Source: Candidatus Eiseniibacteriota bacterium (GTDB lineage Bacteria; Eisenbacteria; RBG-16-71-46; CAIMUX01). Taken from it: 64,000 bases of DNA. How positions within the stretch are numbered: the first letter of the stretch is position 1; every line of letters begins with the position of its first letter. The stretch is from NCBI GenBank assembly GCA_029569475.1, contig JAKQSZ010000007.1:61470-125469 (forward strand). The letters are read 5' to 3'. The notes under the pieces are model-generated. The model saw only the letters and a program-made list of their open reading frames with translations, did not search any database and was not told the DNA's origin. Shown piece after piece: positions 24,795-33,147 of this stretch. The position numbers and the translations under genes were made by a program.

Positions 24795-24818
24795 GACGCC
24801 GGCGGGGACCGGAAGGTT
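24795..24818 (-). promoter_or_regulatory. Predicted ECF-dependent autoregulatory promoter
   Basis: On the minus strand AACC (24818-24815) is followed after exactly 16 bases by CGTC (24798-24795), the arrangement of many ECF promoters. The expected start near 24788 leaves a leader of about 22 bases holding the sigma gene ribosome site GGAGGGG. Confidence 0.55.
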
Positions 24819-24954
24819 TACCACCATCTTTCTCTCGGCGCGTTCTCCGGCCCGCGGAGCTCGCCATTGCCTCGCTGCGCCTGACCGTCTGCGCCCGCTC
24901 CACCCGGGGCCCGACGGCCGCGCCGCCGCCGTCCGGCCCGTCCTGGCAGCGGCC

Positions 24955-25752
24955 TCACGACCGGGAGGGATAGCAACCTTTCTTGGCGTCCTCGATCAGC
25001 TTGCGCACCTCGGGCGAAAAGTCCCGCTCCAGCATCCACTCCAGGTACTCGGGGTCCGCTTCGGCCACCGAGCGCAAGGTCCGTCCCCGGCGGGTCCCGA
25101 AGTTGAAGGTGACCTCGCCATTGCGCCAGGTGAACCGGCGTTCGGGATCCAGGAAGCGCGGGTCCACGCTGGGGAAGAGCTCGGCCAGGGCGGCGACGTC
25201 GTTGGGAAGCTCCGGATAGCGAACGATCTGGGCTCGCAGGACGGCCAGGGCGGCCCGGGCGTCGGCCAGCGCGCCGTGCGCCCCCTCGAGTGGATGGCCG
25301 CAATAGAAGCGATAGGCCGCGCCGAGATTTCTCGGCTCCATCTTGTGAAAGATGACCTGTGCATCCAGGACGCGCGCCTGCGAGATGTCCCATGGTTGGC
25401 CAGCCCTCTGGAACTCAAGGCGAAGCAGCGGGAGATCAAAGCGCAGGAGATTGAAGCCGGCCAGGTCGGCGTTTTCCATCCATCGGGCCAGGTCCGCAGC
25501 CAGGCGCCGGAAGGGCGGCGCGAACTCGACCATGTCGTTGGTGATTCCGTGAACCGCGACTGCTTCCTCGGGAATCGGCATCCCGGGATTCACCAGGGAC
25601 TCGAACTCCTCGGCCGCGCCGTTTGGGTGCAGTCGGACGAGGGCGATCTGAACGACCCGATCAACCGACGGATCGGCCCCGGTCGTCTCCGTATCGAGAC
25701 AGACGAGATCGCGCTGGAGACGCAGCGGATCCCCGATCCTTCCTGAGTCCAT
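24955..25752 (-). CDS. DnaQ/ExoX-like 3'-5' exonuclease
   Basis: 265 residues from ATG 25752, with AAGGAGG five bases upstream. DEDDh motifs are present: LDTETTG (Exo I), GFNLLRFDLPLL (Exo II), HGALADARAAL (Exo III, HxAxxD). The C-terminal piece (FNFGTRRGRTLRSVAEADPEYLEWML) matches the small domain found at the end of exodeoxyribonuclease X and related nucleases. It likely trims single-stranded DNA or RNA 3' ends in repair. Monocistronic in appearance. Confidence 0.88.
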   Translation of the reverse strand: MDSGRIGDPLRLQRDLVCLDTETTGADPSVDRVVQIALVRLHPNGAAEEFESLVNPGMPIPEEAVAVHGITNDMVEFAPPFRRLAADLARWMENADLAGFNLLRFDLPLLRLEFQRAGQPWDISQARVLDAQVIFHKMEPRNLGAAYRFYCGHPLEGAHGALADARAALAVLRAQIVRYPELPNDVAALAELFPSVDPRFLDPERRFTWRNGEVTFNFGTRRGRTLRSVAEADPEYLEWMLERDFSPEVRKLIEDAKKGCYPSRS

Positions 25753-25900
25753 CGTTCCTCCTTGCATTCGACATGCAGCATCTCGTATTCCATAGGGCTG
25801 CTCAAGTCCCACCGACCGACCGGGCGGGGTCGAGGGATGGCTGGGTCCGCGGCCGCGGGTCCACGCGAAGACAGGATTTCCTGAGGCGGAGGTACCCCAA

Positions 25901-27088
25901 TTGATCGATAGCACTCGTCTGAGACTGCCCGGCGCGGCCGGCCTGTTCGCCCTGGCCTTGCTCGTTCTGGCCTTGCTCGCCGTGGCTGCGCTCCCCGCGC
26001 TGGCCATTCCTCGTTACGCCGCCCGCTACCAGCAGGACTGCGGCCTGTGTCATGTCAATCCGACCGGTGGCGGACAGCGCACCGCCTACGCCGTGCAGTA
26101 TCTGGTCCCGGCGGAGATGGCCGCCCGTTCGTACACGCCCGAACAGCTCGCGGCCCTCGAGCCGCAGATCAGCAAGAACGTCAGCATCGGGCTCGATCTC
26201 CGCACGATTCACCACTACGCGGACCGCGAGGAGATCCCTTTCGACAACTTCCTCCAGATGCAGGCTTCGATGTATCTGACGGTGCAGTTGGACGCACGAC
26301 TGCTTGCTTGTATCAATCGCGGGATGTCACAGACTACCGAAGCGTACGGGATCGGTTACATGCTGCCCTTCCATGGGTATGTCAAGGTCGGCCGGTTCGT
26401 GCCCGCGTACGGCTGGCGCTTTGCCGACCACACCATGTTCGTGCGGCAGCGTCCGCTTGGACAGGGGAGGGGCATCGCGGACCTGGGCGGCGCTCCGTCA
26501 CCGAGCACCGACGTCGGAATGGAGATCGGGGCCTTTCCGGGCCGGTTCTCCGTGACCGCCTCGGTGATCAACGGCAACCTCGGAGCCACGTTCGACGACA
26601 ACGAGCGCCCCGGCTATGCCGCGCAGGCGCTCTATCGGTTCACCCGGGGTTCCGTCGGATTCGGCCTGGGAGGTTCGGTCTGGCGTAATCACGAGGAGCT
26701 GGGCCGCCGGACGGCCGCCGGACCGATGGGGTACGCGAAGCTCGGGCGCTTGACCTGGGTCGGTGAGGTCGACTGGTCCCGCCTGCGCCTCTCCGAGCCG
26801 GAGGAAGCCGCCGGTCTGGAGAAGACGTGGACAGTTTCGCACGAGGTCGGTTGGCTCATCCGGCGCGGCCTGGAACTGCGGGCCACCCATGACTTCCACG
26901 ACCCCGACCTCGACGTGAAGAACGGATCACGTTCGCGCTACGGGATTGGCCTGGAGACGATGCCGTGGCCCTTCGTGGTCGTCGAAGGCAAGGTCGACTT
27001 TCACGACGTGGACGCCCCGGACAGCGAGGATGGGGCGCAACCGCGGGATTACACGCAAGCGCAGGTCCAGGTGCATCTCTTCTACTGA
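25901..27088 (+). CDS. Outer-membrane porin-like protein with an N-terminal CxxCH haem motif
   Basis: 395 residues with a TTG start at 25901, chosen because GGAGG lies 8 bases upstream. A strong signal peptide ends near ALA/IPRY. Cys47, Cys50 and His51 form CGLCH, a covalent haem c attachment site, directly followed by a beta-rich region (GLDLRTIHHYADR, MQASMYLTVQLDARL, YGIGYMLPFHGYVKVGRF) ending in VQVHLFY with a terminal aromatic, as in outer-membrane barrels. I recall similar unnamed porin-like proteins in other phyla. One polypeptide could thus carry both a barrel and a haem. Substrate or electron partner is unknown. Confidence 0.72.
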   Translation: MIDSTRLRLPGAAGLFALALLVLALLAVAALPALAIPRYAARYQQDCGLCHVNPTGGGQRTAYAVQYLVPAEMAARSYTPEQLAALEPQISKNVSIGLDLRTIHHYADREEIPFDNFLQMQASMYLTVQLDARLLACINRGMSQTTEAYGIGYMLPFHGYVKVGRFVPAYGWRFADHTMFVRQRPLGQGRGIADLGGAPSPSTDVGMEIGAFPGRFSVTASVINGNLGATFDDNERPGYAAQALYRFTRGSVGFGLGGSVWRNHEELGRRTAAGPMGYAKLGRLTWVGEVDWSRLRLSEPEEAAGLEKTWTVSHEVGWLIRRGLELRATHDFHDPDLDVKNGSRSRYGIGLETMPWPFVVVEGKVDFHDVDAPDSEDGAQPRDYTQAQVQVHLFY

Positions 27089-27183
27089 TCCTCCATGGAT
27101 CTTCCATTTTCTTCCGTGGATTTTCCATTGGCGGACCTTGGATCCATCCTTCTATCCATGGCGATGGCCGGGCGGGAGAGCTC

Positions 27184-27930
27184 ATGAAACAAGCAAACCG
27201 AGCGAGACGACGTGACACGGCGGACATCCGGACGGGCCAGGCTTGTCTTCCGGGGGCCGGGTCGCAGCGGAGAGACCGGCAACGCGCGATCCGGACGGCC
27301 ATCGAGGCGTTGATCCTCGCGCTTGTCCTGACGGCAGCCGTGGCGCCCGCCGCGCCTGCCGCGGAGTTTGCCATCCGGCCGGGCGGGTCGAACATGGTGC
27401 GGTTCCTCTCCAAAGCCCCGTTGGAGTCCGTGGAGGGAAAGACGAGCGCCGTCACGGGAAGAGTGGTCGTGGATCCCGAACACCTGGCCGATTCGGTGAC
27501 CGTGCAGGTAGAGGTCGACCTCGCCAGCCTGGACACCGGCATCGATCTCCGCAACCAGCACATGCGGGACAACCACCTCGAGACGGCCAAGTTTCCGACG
27601 GCGGTCTTCGAAGGGGGGCGCGTCCGGGACGCCACGGCGACGCGCCTGCTTCCGGGGGAGAAGGTGACCTTCAACCTCGATGGGCAGTTCACCGTCCACG
27701 GGGTGACCCGGCCGATCACCGCCGCGGTCGAGGTCGTAGCGATCCCCGATCCGACCGCGGAGGCCGCGCAGTCGGCCGCCCTCCCCGCGATCGGCGAGTT
27801 GAAGGTGACAGCGCGCTTCGAGGTGAAGCTGTCGGATCATCAGATCACGCGCCCCCAGTTCCTCGTCATGCGTCTCGACGAGGTCCAGCGCATCACGGTG
27901 GAACTCCGCGCGATGCCCCCCGGTCGCTGA
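27184..27930 (+). CDS. YceI-family protein, second copy
   Basis: 248 residues from ATG 27184, with GGGAGA upstream; the frame opens earlier but inside the porin gene. After a long basic N-terminus and signal segment (ALILALVLTAAVAPAAPAA) the YceI fold follows: NMVRFLSKAPLESVEGKT, LDTGIDLRNQHMRD, FPTAVFEGG, LDGQFTVHGVTRPI. It is 95 bases downstream of the CxxCH porin on the same strand and may be co-expressed. Some YceI proteins carry quinones or polyprenols, which would suit a redox neighbour, but that is speculation. Confidence 0.85.
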   Translation: MKQANRARRRDTADIRTGQACLPGAGSQRRDRQRAIRTAIEALILALVLTAAVAPAAPAAEFAIRPGGSNMVRFLSKAPLESVEGKTSAVTGRVVVDPEHLADSVTVQVEVDLASLDTGIDLRNQHMRDNHLETAKFPTAVFEGGRVRDATATRLLPGEKVTFNLDGQFTVHGVTRPITAAVEVVAIPDPTAEAAQSAALPAIGELKVTARFEVKLSDHQITRPQFLVMRLDEVQRITVELRAMPPGR

Positions 27931-28196
27931 ACGGATCCAACCCGGCCGCGCCCAGGACCGCCGGCGGCGTCACATCCTACCCGGTGGTCAGCGTGGCGGT
28001 GAAGAACTCGGTGTCGATCGGGTGCGCTGCCACACCGCCGGCTCGCTTTCCGTGCGCCGCGATGCGCTGTACCCCTCGACCGCGAAGTTCGGCCAGCACG
28101 TCCAGCGCGGGAGTCAGGTCCATTGTCCCATCGCGAAATGACTGAGACGACCGCAGTCAGGGAGAGAGCCGCGCGCTTCCGGAGTATGCTCGGTTC
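27931..28196. other. Intergenic region with a doubtful 48-residue frame
   Basis: 266 bases before rtcB. On the minus strand a frame from ATG 28123 to a TAG at 27979-27977 encodes 48 residues (begins MDLTPALDVLAELRGRG) without a ribosome site or recognised homologue. The segment 28064-28109 repeats, in swapped order, two pieces of the MBOAT-SGNH gene at 40057-40101. TATGCT ending 6 bases before the rtcB ATG may be a -10 box. Confidence 0.35.
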
Positions 28197-29627
28197 ATGG
28201 AACTGAAGCGGATTCATGATCACCTCTGGGAGATTCCAAAGAGCGGCGGCATGCGCGTGCCCGGACGCGTCTACGCCGATCGCGAGCTCCTGGAACAGGT
28301 AAGGGAAGAAGGCGGCCTCCAGCAGGTCATGAACGTGGCCCACCTGCCCGGGATCGTGGGCTACTCGATGGCCATGCCCGACATCCATTGGGGATATGGC
28401 TTTCCCATCGGGGGTGTGGCCGCGACCGACCCGGATGAGGGGGGCGTGGTCTCCCCCGGGGGCGTGGGCTACGACATCAACTGCGGTGTCCGCCTCTGCT
28501 CCACGCGATTGGTGGAAGAGGACGTCCGGCCCCGAATCGATCGCGTGATTACGCGCCTCTTCCAGAAGATTCCGTGCGGCGTGGGGTCCACCGGTGGAAT
28601 CGGGCGCGTTTCCTCCGAGGATCTCGATCGGGTCATGACCCAGGGAGCAGCCTGGGCCGTCGAGCGCGGCTACGGTCAGCCCGAGCACCTGGAGTCGACC
28701 GAGGACGGCGGCGTGATGAGAGAGGCGGATCCGTCCCGCATCAGCGTTCGCGCCCGCGAGCGAGGTCTGGAGCAGATCGGCACCCTCGGGTCCGGGAACC
28801 ACTTCGCTGAACTGGGCGTGGTCGATGAGGTGCTCGACGCAGAGGCGGCCGGTGAGTTCGACCTGATCCAGGGTGGGATCACCCTCCTCATCCACACCGG
28901 CTCGAGGGGCTTTGGCTACCAGGTCTGCGACGATTGCCTGAAGGTGATGGCTCGCGCGGTGCGCACCCATGGAATCCAGCTTCCCGACCGGCAGCTTGCC
29001 TGCGCTCCGGTCCGCTCCGCCGAGGGGGAGGCCTATCTCGCGGCCATGGCGTGCGCCGCGAACTTCGCCTGGGCCAACCGGCAGGCCATCCTCGGACTGG
29101 CCGAGCAGGCGCTGCTCGAGTCGCTCGGAATCTCCCCCCGCGATCTGGGGCTGCGGCTGATCTACGACGTCTGTCACAACATCGCCAAGCTGGAGGACCA
29201 CTCCGTCTCCGGCCGGTCGCGGAAGCTGTGCGTCCATCGCAAGGGAGCCACCCGCGCGCATGTGCCGCGCGGGCGGCCCAGCCCGTGGAAGTCGGGGCAG
29301 CCCGTCATCGTCCCCGGCGACATGGGAACACGCTCCTATCTCTGCGTGGGGACCGACCGTTCCCTGGAGGAGACCTTCGGCAGTTCCTGTCACGGTGCCG
29401 GCCGCGTTCTTTCCCGCACGGCAGCCCGCAAGAAGTTCGGCAGCCGCGACCTCATCGGCGAGCTGAAGGACGACGGCATCACCGTGATGGCCCGAGGACG
29501 CGGTACCGTCGCCGAGGAGATGCGTGGGGCATACAAGGATGTCTCTCGCGTGGTCGAGGTCATGGAAAAGGCGGGCATCTCCCGCCGAGTGGCGCGGCTG
29601 CGGCCGATCGGGGTGATCAAGGGATGA
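28197..29627 (+). CDS. rtcB: RNA-splicing ligase RtcB
   Basis: 476 residues, full length. RtcB joins 2',3'-cyclic phosphate or 3'-phosphate RNA ends to 5'-OH ends using GTP and Mn. Metal-site motifs are present: MPDIHWGYGFPIGG, GVGYDINCGVRL (Cys96), GSGNHFAELG, HTGSRGFG, and SSCHGAGRVLSR with His399 as the guanylylated histidine. No archease gene is adjacent. The stop overlaps the next start as ATGA (29624-29627), coupling RNA repair to an exported thiol-related protein, an unexpected pairing. Confidence 0.95.
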   Translation: MELKRIHDHLWEIPKSGGMRVPGRVYADRELLEQVREEGGLQQVMNVAHLPGIVGYSMAMPDIHWGYGFPIGGVAATDPDEGGVVSPGGVGYDINCGVRLCSTRLVEEDVRPRIDRVITRLFQKIPCGVGSTGGIGRVSSEDLDRVMTQGAAWAVERGYGQPEHLESTEDGGVMREADPSRISVRARERGLEQIGTLGSGNHFAELGVVDEVLDAEAAGEFDLIQGGITLLIHTGSRGFGYQVCDDCLKVMARAVRTHGIQLPDRQLACAPVRSAEGEAYLAAMACAANFAWANRQAILGLAEQALLESLGISPRDLGLRLIYDVCHNIAKLEDHSVSGRSRKLCVHRKGATRAHVPRGRPSPWKSGQPVIVPGDMGTRSYLCVGTDRSLEETFGSSCHGAGRVLSRTAARKKFGSRDLIGELKDDGITVMARGRGTVAEEMRGAYKDVSRVVEVMEKAGISRRVARLRPIGVIKG

Positions 29628-30667
29628 AGATGGATCCGCGGCGGACCGCGGCGACAGGTGTCTCGCAGATGGCGACCGCGCGTGCCAGGCAGATGGCGAT
29701 CGCGCGTGCCTTGGGGATGGCGACCGCGCGTGCCTCCCTGGGGATTCGGGCCGTCACGCTGCTCGTGGCTGGAGCGTTCTGGCTGCCAGCGCTGCTCCAG
29801 TGCGGATGTGGCCGCGCTCCCCGCCCTGCGGAGATGCCGCCTCGGAGCTCCGATCACGTGCGCCTGTCCCTGACCGCCGGTTCCGGCCCGGATGGGGCGT
29901 CGAGCTACGTCGGGGTCCGATTCGACATCGAGCCGGGATGGCACCTGTACAGCCTCCTGCACAACGATTCCGGCCTTCCGCCCGAAATCCGGCTCACCCC
30001 GCCTCCGGGTTTCTCGATCGGTCCGGCTCTATGGCCGGCGCCGCGACGGCACGTGGCGGAGGGTGACATCCTCGATCACGTCTTCGAGGACACTCTCGTC
30101 GTGCTGTACAAGGTGACGCCGAAGGCGGGATCGAACACGTCGGGCGGACGCGCCCAAGGCGCCGAAGCCGGGTCTGCAGACCGCTGGCATGTGGATGCCG
30201 ATTGGCTCGTGTGCAAGGACGCCTGTCTGCCCGGGGGCGCGGAGGCCGAAGCCAGATTTTCTCTCGAGGCCTGGGCCGGCAGCCGGGATGACACGCCGCC
30301 CCTGGCGAAGGAGACTTTCCGGCGCCTGCCGCACCCGGGGCTTCCGGACGGCGCCATGGTGAAGGAACTGCCGGTCCCAGGTGGGCCGGCGCCCGCCCAC
30401 GAGGCGGAGCGCGTGTGGCTCGTGCGCGTGCCGGGCGCGCGCGCTCTGGCGTTCATGCCGGACACCGCCTGCGCCTTGTTGGCTCATCCGATCGCGGATG
30501 CGGCGGCGGCGGCTGACTCGTTGCGCTTGAGGGTGCGAAACCAGGAGAGGGTTCCCGGTGTTATCATCGCGGGTCTTTCCGGCATTCTCGAGGTCACGAA
30601 CGAAGCCGGAACTCGCTGGTATCAACTCCCGCCCACCGGAACCGATACAGGAAAGGAACCTCAATGA
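29624..30667 (+). CDS. DsbD N-terminal-domain-like exported protein
   Basis: 347 residues. After a basic, repeat-bearing N-terminus and a hydrophobic segment (VTLLVAGAFWLPALLQCGCG, possibly a lipoprotein although the lipobox is imperfect) the protein has the DsbD alpha-domain pattern: VGVRFDIEPGWHLYSLLHND, LPPEIRLTPPPGF, and DADWLVCKDACLPGGAEAE with the Cys pair. The DsbD transmembrane and thioredoxin parts are absent. It could receive electrons from, or present substrates to, the thioredoxin-fold redoxin encoded next (ATGA overlap at 30664-30667). The C-terminal 100 residues are not recognised. Confidence 0.7.
   Translation: MKMDPRRTAATGVSQMATARARQMAIARALGMATARASLGIRAVTLLVAGAFWLPALLQCGCGRAPRPAEMPPRSSDHVRLSLTAGSGPDGASSYVGVRFDIEPGWHLYSLLHNDSGLPPEIRLTPPPGFSIGPALWPAPRRHVAEGDILDHVFEDTLVVLYKVTPKAGSNTSGGRAQGAEAGSADRWHVDADWLVCKDACLPGGAEAEARFSLEAWAGSRDDTPPLAKETFRRLPHPGLPDGAMVKELPVPGGPAPAHEAERVWLVRVPGARALAFMPDTACALLAHPIADAAAAADSLRLRVRNQERVPGVIIAGLSGILEVTNEAGTRWYQLPPTGTDTGKEPQ
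29666..29737 (+). repeat. Three 24-base in-frame units before a signal segment
   Basis: Encodes QMATARAR, QMAIARAL, GMATARAS at the N-terminus of the DsbD-like protein. Same 24-base period and same location relative to the signal segment as the array at 21048-21143, but different sequence. Confidence 0.85.
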
Positions 30668-31395
30668 CCTTGCGTCTTCCCATTCGTCAGGCCGCGCCGC
30701 ATGCCGGATCCATCATGGCCTTTGGGCTCACGGCCTTGCTGTCGATCCTCCCCCTCCAGGCCGGACACGCCCACGGCGATCACAGTCACGACCACGACGC
30801 CGGTCATGCCAAGGCGACGGCCGCTCCCGCTTCTTCACCCGCGGGAGGGACCGCCGTGGTGGGCCAGAAAGCTCCGGAGTTCACCCTCAAGGACCTGGAC
30901 GGCAAGGAACACAGCCTCGCGGGCTACCTGGCCCAGGGCAAGACGGTCGTGCTGGAGTGGTTCAACCCGGACTGCCCGTTTGTGAAGCGCCATCACGAGC
31001 AGACCAAGCTGATGAAGAAGACTTCCAAGAACTTCGGCGGCGAGGTCGTCTGGCTGGCGATCAACTCCGGCGCGCCGGGCCTGCAGGGCGCCGGGCACGA
31101 ACGGAACGTCCGAGCGAAGAAGGAGTACGGGATCAACTACCCCATCCTGTTGGATGAAGCGGGCACGGTCGGCCGGGCGTATGGCGCCAAGACCACCCCG
31201 CACATGTTCGTCATCCGCAAGGATGGCGTCCTCGTCTACGCCGGCGCGATCGACGACGACAAGGCCGGCAAGAATCCACAGGCGGTCAACTACGTGGAGC
31301 AGGCCCTCAGCGCCTGCAAGTCCGGCAAGCAGGTCGAGCCGGCCTCCACCGAGTCCTACGGCTGTTCGGTCAAGTACGCCAGCAAGAGCATGTAA
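30664..31395 (+). CDS. Periplasmic redoxin (AhpC/TSA-type thioredoxin fold)
   Basis: 243 residues. Signal segment, then a His/Asp stretch (AHGDHSHDHDAGHAK) likely to bind metal, then a redoxin domain: VVGQKAPEFTLKDLDGKEHSL, VVLEWFNPDCPFVKRHH with one active cysteine, YPILLDEAGTVGRAYGAKTTPHMFVI. Family members act as peroxiredoxins or thiol oxidoreductases. A second cysteine pair near the end (SACKSGK, YGCSV) could serve as resolving thiols. Third gene of the rtcB run. Confidence 0.85.
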   Translation: MTLRLPIRQAAPHAGSIMAFGLTALLSILPLQAGHAHGDHSHDHDAGHAKATAAPASSPAGGTAVVGQKAPEFTLKDLDGKEHSLAGYLAQGKTVVLEWFNPDCPFVKRHHEQTKLMKKTSKNFGGEVVWLAINSGAPGLQGAGHERNVRAKKEYGINYPILLDEAGTVGRAYGAKTTPHMFVIRKDGVLVYAGAIDDDKAGKNPQAVNYVEQALSACKSGKQVEPASTESYGCSVKYASKSM

Positions 31396-31651
31396 TCAGC
31401 CAGCTCCACAGCGGGGGTAGCGGAGAACCTGTCCGGCGGCCGCCGGAGGCGTGGCTGCCGCCGGAGGCCCTCGCCCCGGACTCCTCCAGGGCCGCGCCGG
31501 GCGATCCCGCTGCTCCCGTCATGCGCGGCCCGCTGGTCTCGACGTCCGGCAGCCATCGAAGCCCGCGCTGATCATCCGCGTGCGGCGCAAGATCATCCAC
31601 ACTACGGACGGGGTCTTCGGAGACAGCGGCGATCCTGGGACGGCTACGGAC

Positions 31652-31657
31652 TATAAT
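31652..31657 (+). promoter_or_regulatory. TATAAT -10 box six bases before a start codon
   Basis: Perfect -10 hexamer; the ATG at 31664 falls where transcription should begin, so the transcript would be leaderless. No good -35 match is seen and no Shine-Dalgarno precedes the gene. Confidence 0.5.
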
Positions 31658-31663
31658 GTCCGT

Positions 31664-33088
31664 ATGCCTGACAAGCGGCTCGATACCCATCACAAGGCGC
31701 TTGGGATCAACCAGGATCCCGCCCGTTACGGCACCTTTGCCGAGATCGGCGCCGGCCAGGAAACGGCGCGCTGGTTCTTCCACGTCGGGGGCGCCTCCGC
31801 CACCGTGGCCAAGACGATGTCGGCTTATGACATGGCCGTCAGCGACGCGGTGTATGGCCCCGTCCAGCGGTATGTCAGCCGGCAGCGTCTCCAGTCGATG
31901 CTCGACTACGAGTACGAGCTGCTCCGCACCCGGCTGGAAGCGACCCGGGGCGGGCGAACGGCCTTCTTTGTCTTCGCCGACACCGTCACCACGGGAGCGC
32001 AGGGACGTTCGCGAAGCGGTCACGGCTGGCTGGGCATCCGCTATCAGCCCTGGCCCGGGGCGGAGCCCTGCCAGATCATCATCCATGCGCGCATGTGGGA
32101 TTCCCTCCATCTCCGTCAGCGGGAGGCGCTGGGGATCCTCGGGGTCAACCTGATCCACGCCGCGTTCTATCTCGGTGAGCGTTCCCACGAGATCGTGAGC
32201 GTCCTGATGGACGACCTGACCCGCGACCGCATGGAAGTCGACATGATCGAGTTTTCGGGGCCGCTCTTCGCGGGGATCGACAACCGGCTGATCAGCCTGG
32301 ATCTGGTCCAGAAGCGACTCACCAACGCGGTTGTCTTCCCCAGCGCCGGGGGGGTGGTCGAGCCGTCCGAGCTGCTCTACCAGAAGCCGGTGCTGATCGA
32401 GCGCGGCCGGTTCCGGCCCGTCACCCGGATCTCGCTCGACCTGCTGGAAGCGGCGCGAAGACAGATGCGGGAGGAGCAGGGACGAGAGGCCTCCGAGCCG
32501 GTGTCGCTGATGGAGCTGACCCTCCGCTCCCTGTCAGCGGGCGGCGAGGTGATCGATCACCGGGACTTCCTCGCGCGCGTGGATACCCTGCGTATTCTCG
32601 GGCGGACGGTCATGGTCTCGAACTACTCCCGCTACCACACCATGGTCGGTTATCTCCGGCGTTACACGGCGCGGCGTGTGGCGCTGGTCCTGGGAGTGCC
32701 CACCTTGAGCCAGGTGCTCGATGAGAAGCACTACCAGGACGTGGACGGGGGATTGCTGGAGGCGCTCGGCCGGATCTTTCAAGGCGACGTGCGCCTCTAT
32801 ATCTATCCCTGGCGGAATCCCGCCACCGGCGAACTGGTGACCGCCGACAACTTCGATGCGGGGCCACGGCATCGCCATCTCTACGCGCACCTGCGCAGCA
32901 ATGACTTCATCATTCCCTTGTGCGGTTTCCATCTCGGGGACCAGCCGGTCCTGCCGGGCGAGGTGTTGCGATGGATCCAGCAGGGGAATCCCGCCTGGGA
33001 GTCCGCGGTTCCCGAGCCGGTGGTCGCGGAGATCAAGAGCAAGCGGCTATTCGGGTATCCGGGAGATGCCGGGAACGAATCGGCCTGA
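31664..33088 (+). CDS. Conserved protein of unknown function, about 475 residues
   Basis: 474 residues from ATG 31664. I recognise the family by MPDKRLDTHHKALG, FAEIGAGQETARWFF, SAYDMAVSDAVYGP, RYVSRQRLQSMLDYEYELL, IDNRLISLDLVQKRLT, LMELTLRSL and VMVSNYSRYH: a widespread, strongly conserved soluble protein. Some database entries I recall label it a nicotinamide/nicotinate-nucleotide adenylyltransferase, but no HxGH nucleotidyltransferase motif is visible, so I do not adopt that. No signal peptide or membrane segment. It is monocistronic and ends 60 bases from a convergent gene. Confidence 0.75.
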   Translation: MPDKRLDTHHKALGINQDPARYGTFAEIGAGQETARWFFHVGGASATVAKTMSAYDMAVSDAVYGPVQRYVSRQRLQSMLDYEYELLRTRLEATRGGRTAFFVFADTVTTGAQGRSRSGHGWLGIRYQPWPGAEPCQIIIHARMWDSLHLRQREALGILGVNLIHAAFYLGERSHEIVSVLMDDLTRDRMEVDMIEFSGPLFAGIDNRLISLDLVQKRLTNAVVFPSAGGVVEPSELLYQKPVLIERGRFRPVTRISLDLLEAARRQMREEQGREASEPVSLMELTLRSLSAGGEVIDHRDFLARVDTLRILGRTVMVSNYSRYHTMVGYLRRYTARRVALVLGVPTLSQVLDEKHYQDVDGGLLEALGRIFQGDVRLYIYPWRNPATGELVTADNFDAGPRHRHLYAHLRSNDFIIPLCGFHLGDQPVLPGEVLRWIQQGNPAWESAVPEPVVAEIKSKRLFGYPGDAGNESA

Positions 33089-33147
33089 CCGGTGCTCCTG
33101 CGCGGCCAGCGGGACCCGACCAGCTCCCTCCCACAGGCGGCTGGCCA

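Noticed and set aside
27977..28123. 48-residue minus frame before rtcB as a gene
   Set aside because: No ribosome site; part of its sequence matches a permuted piece of the MBOAT-SGNH gene, so it is more likely non-coding.
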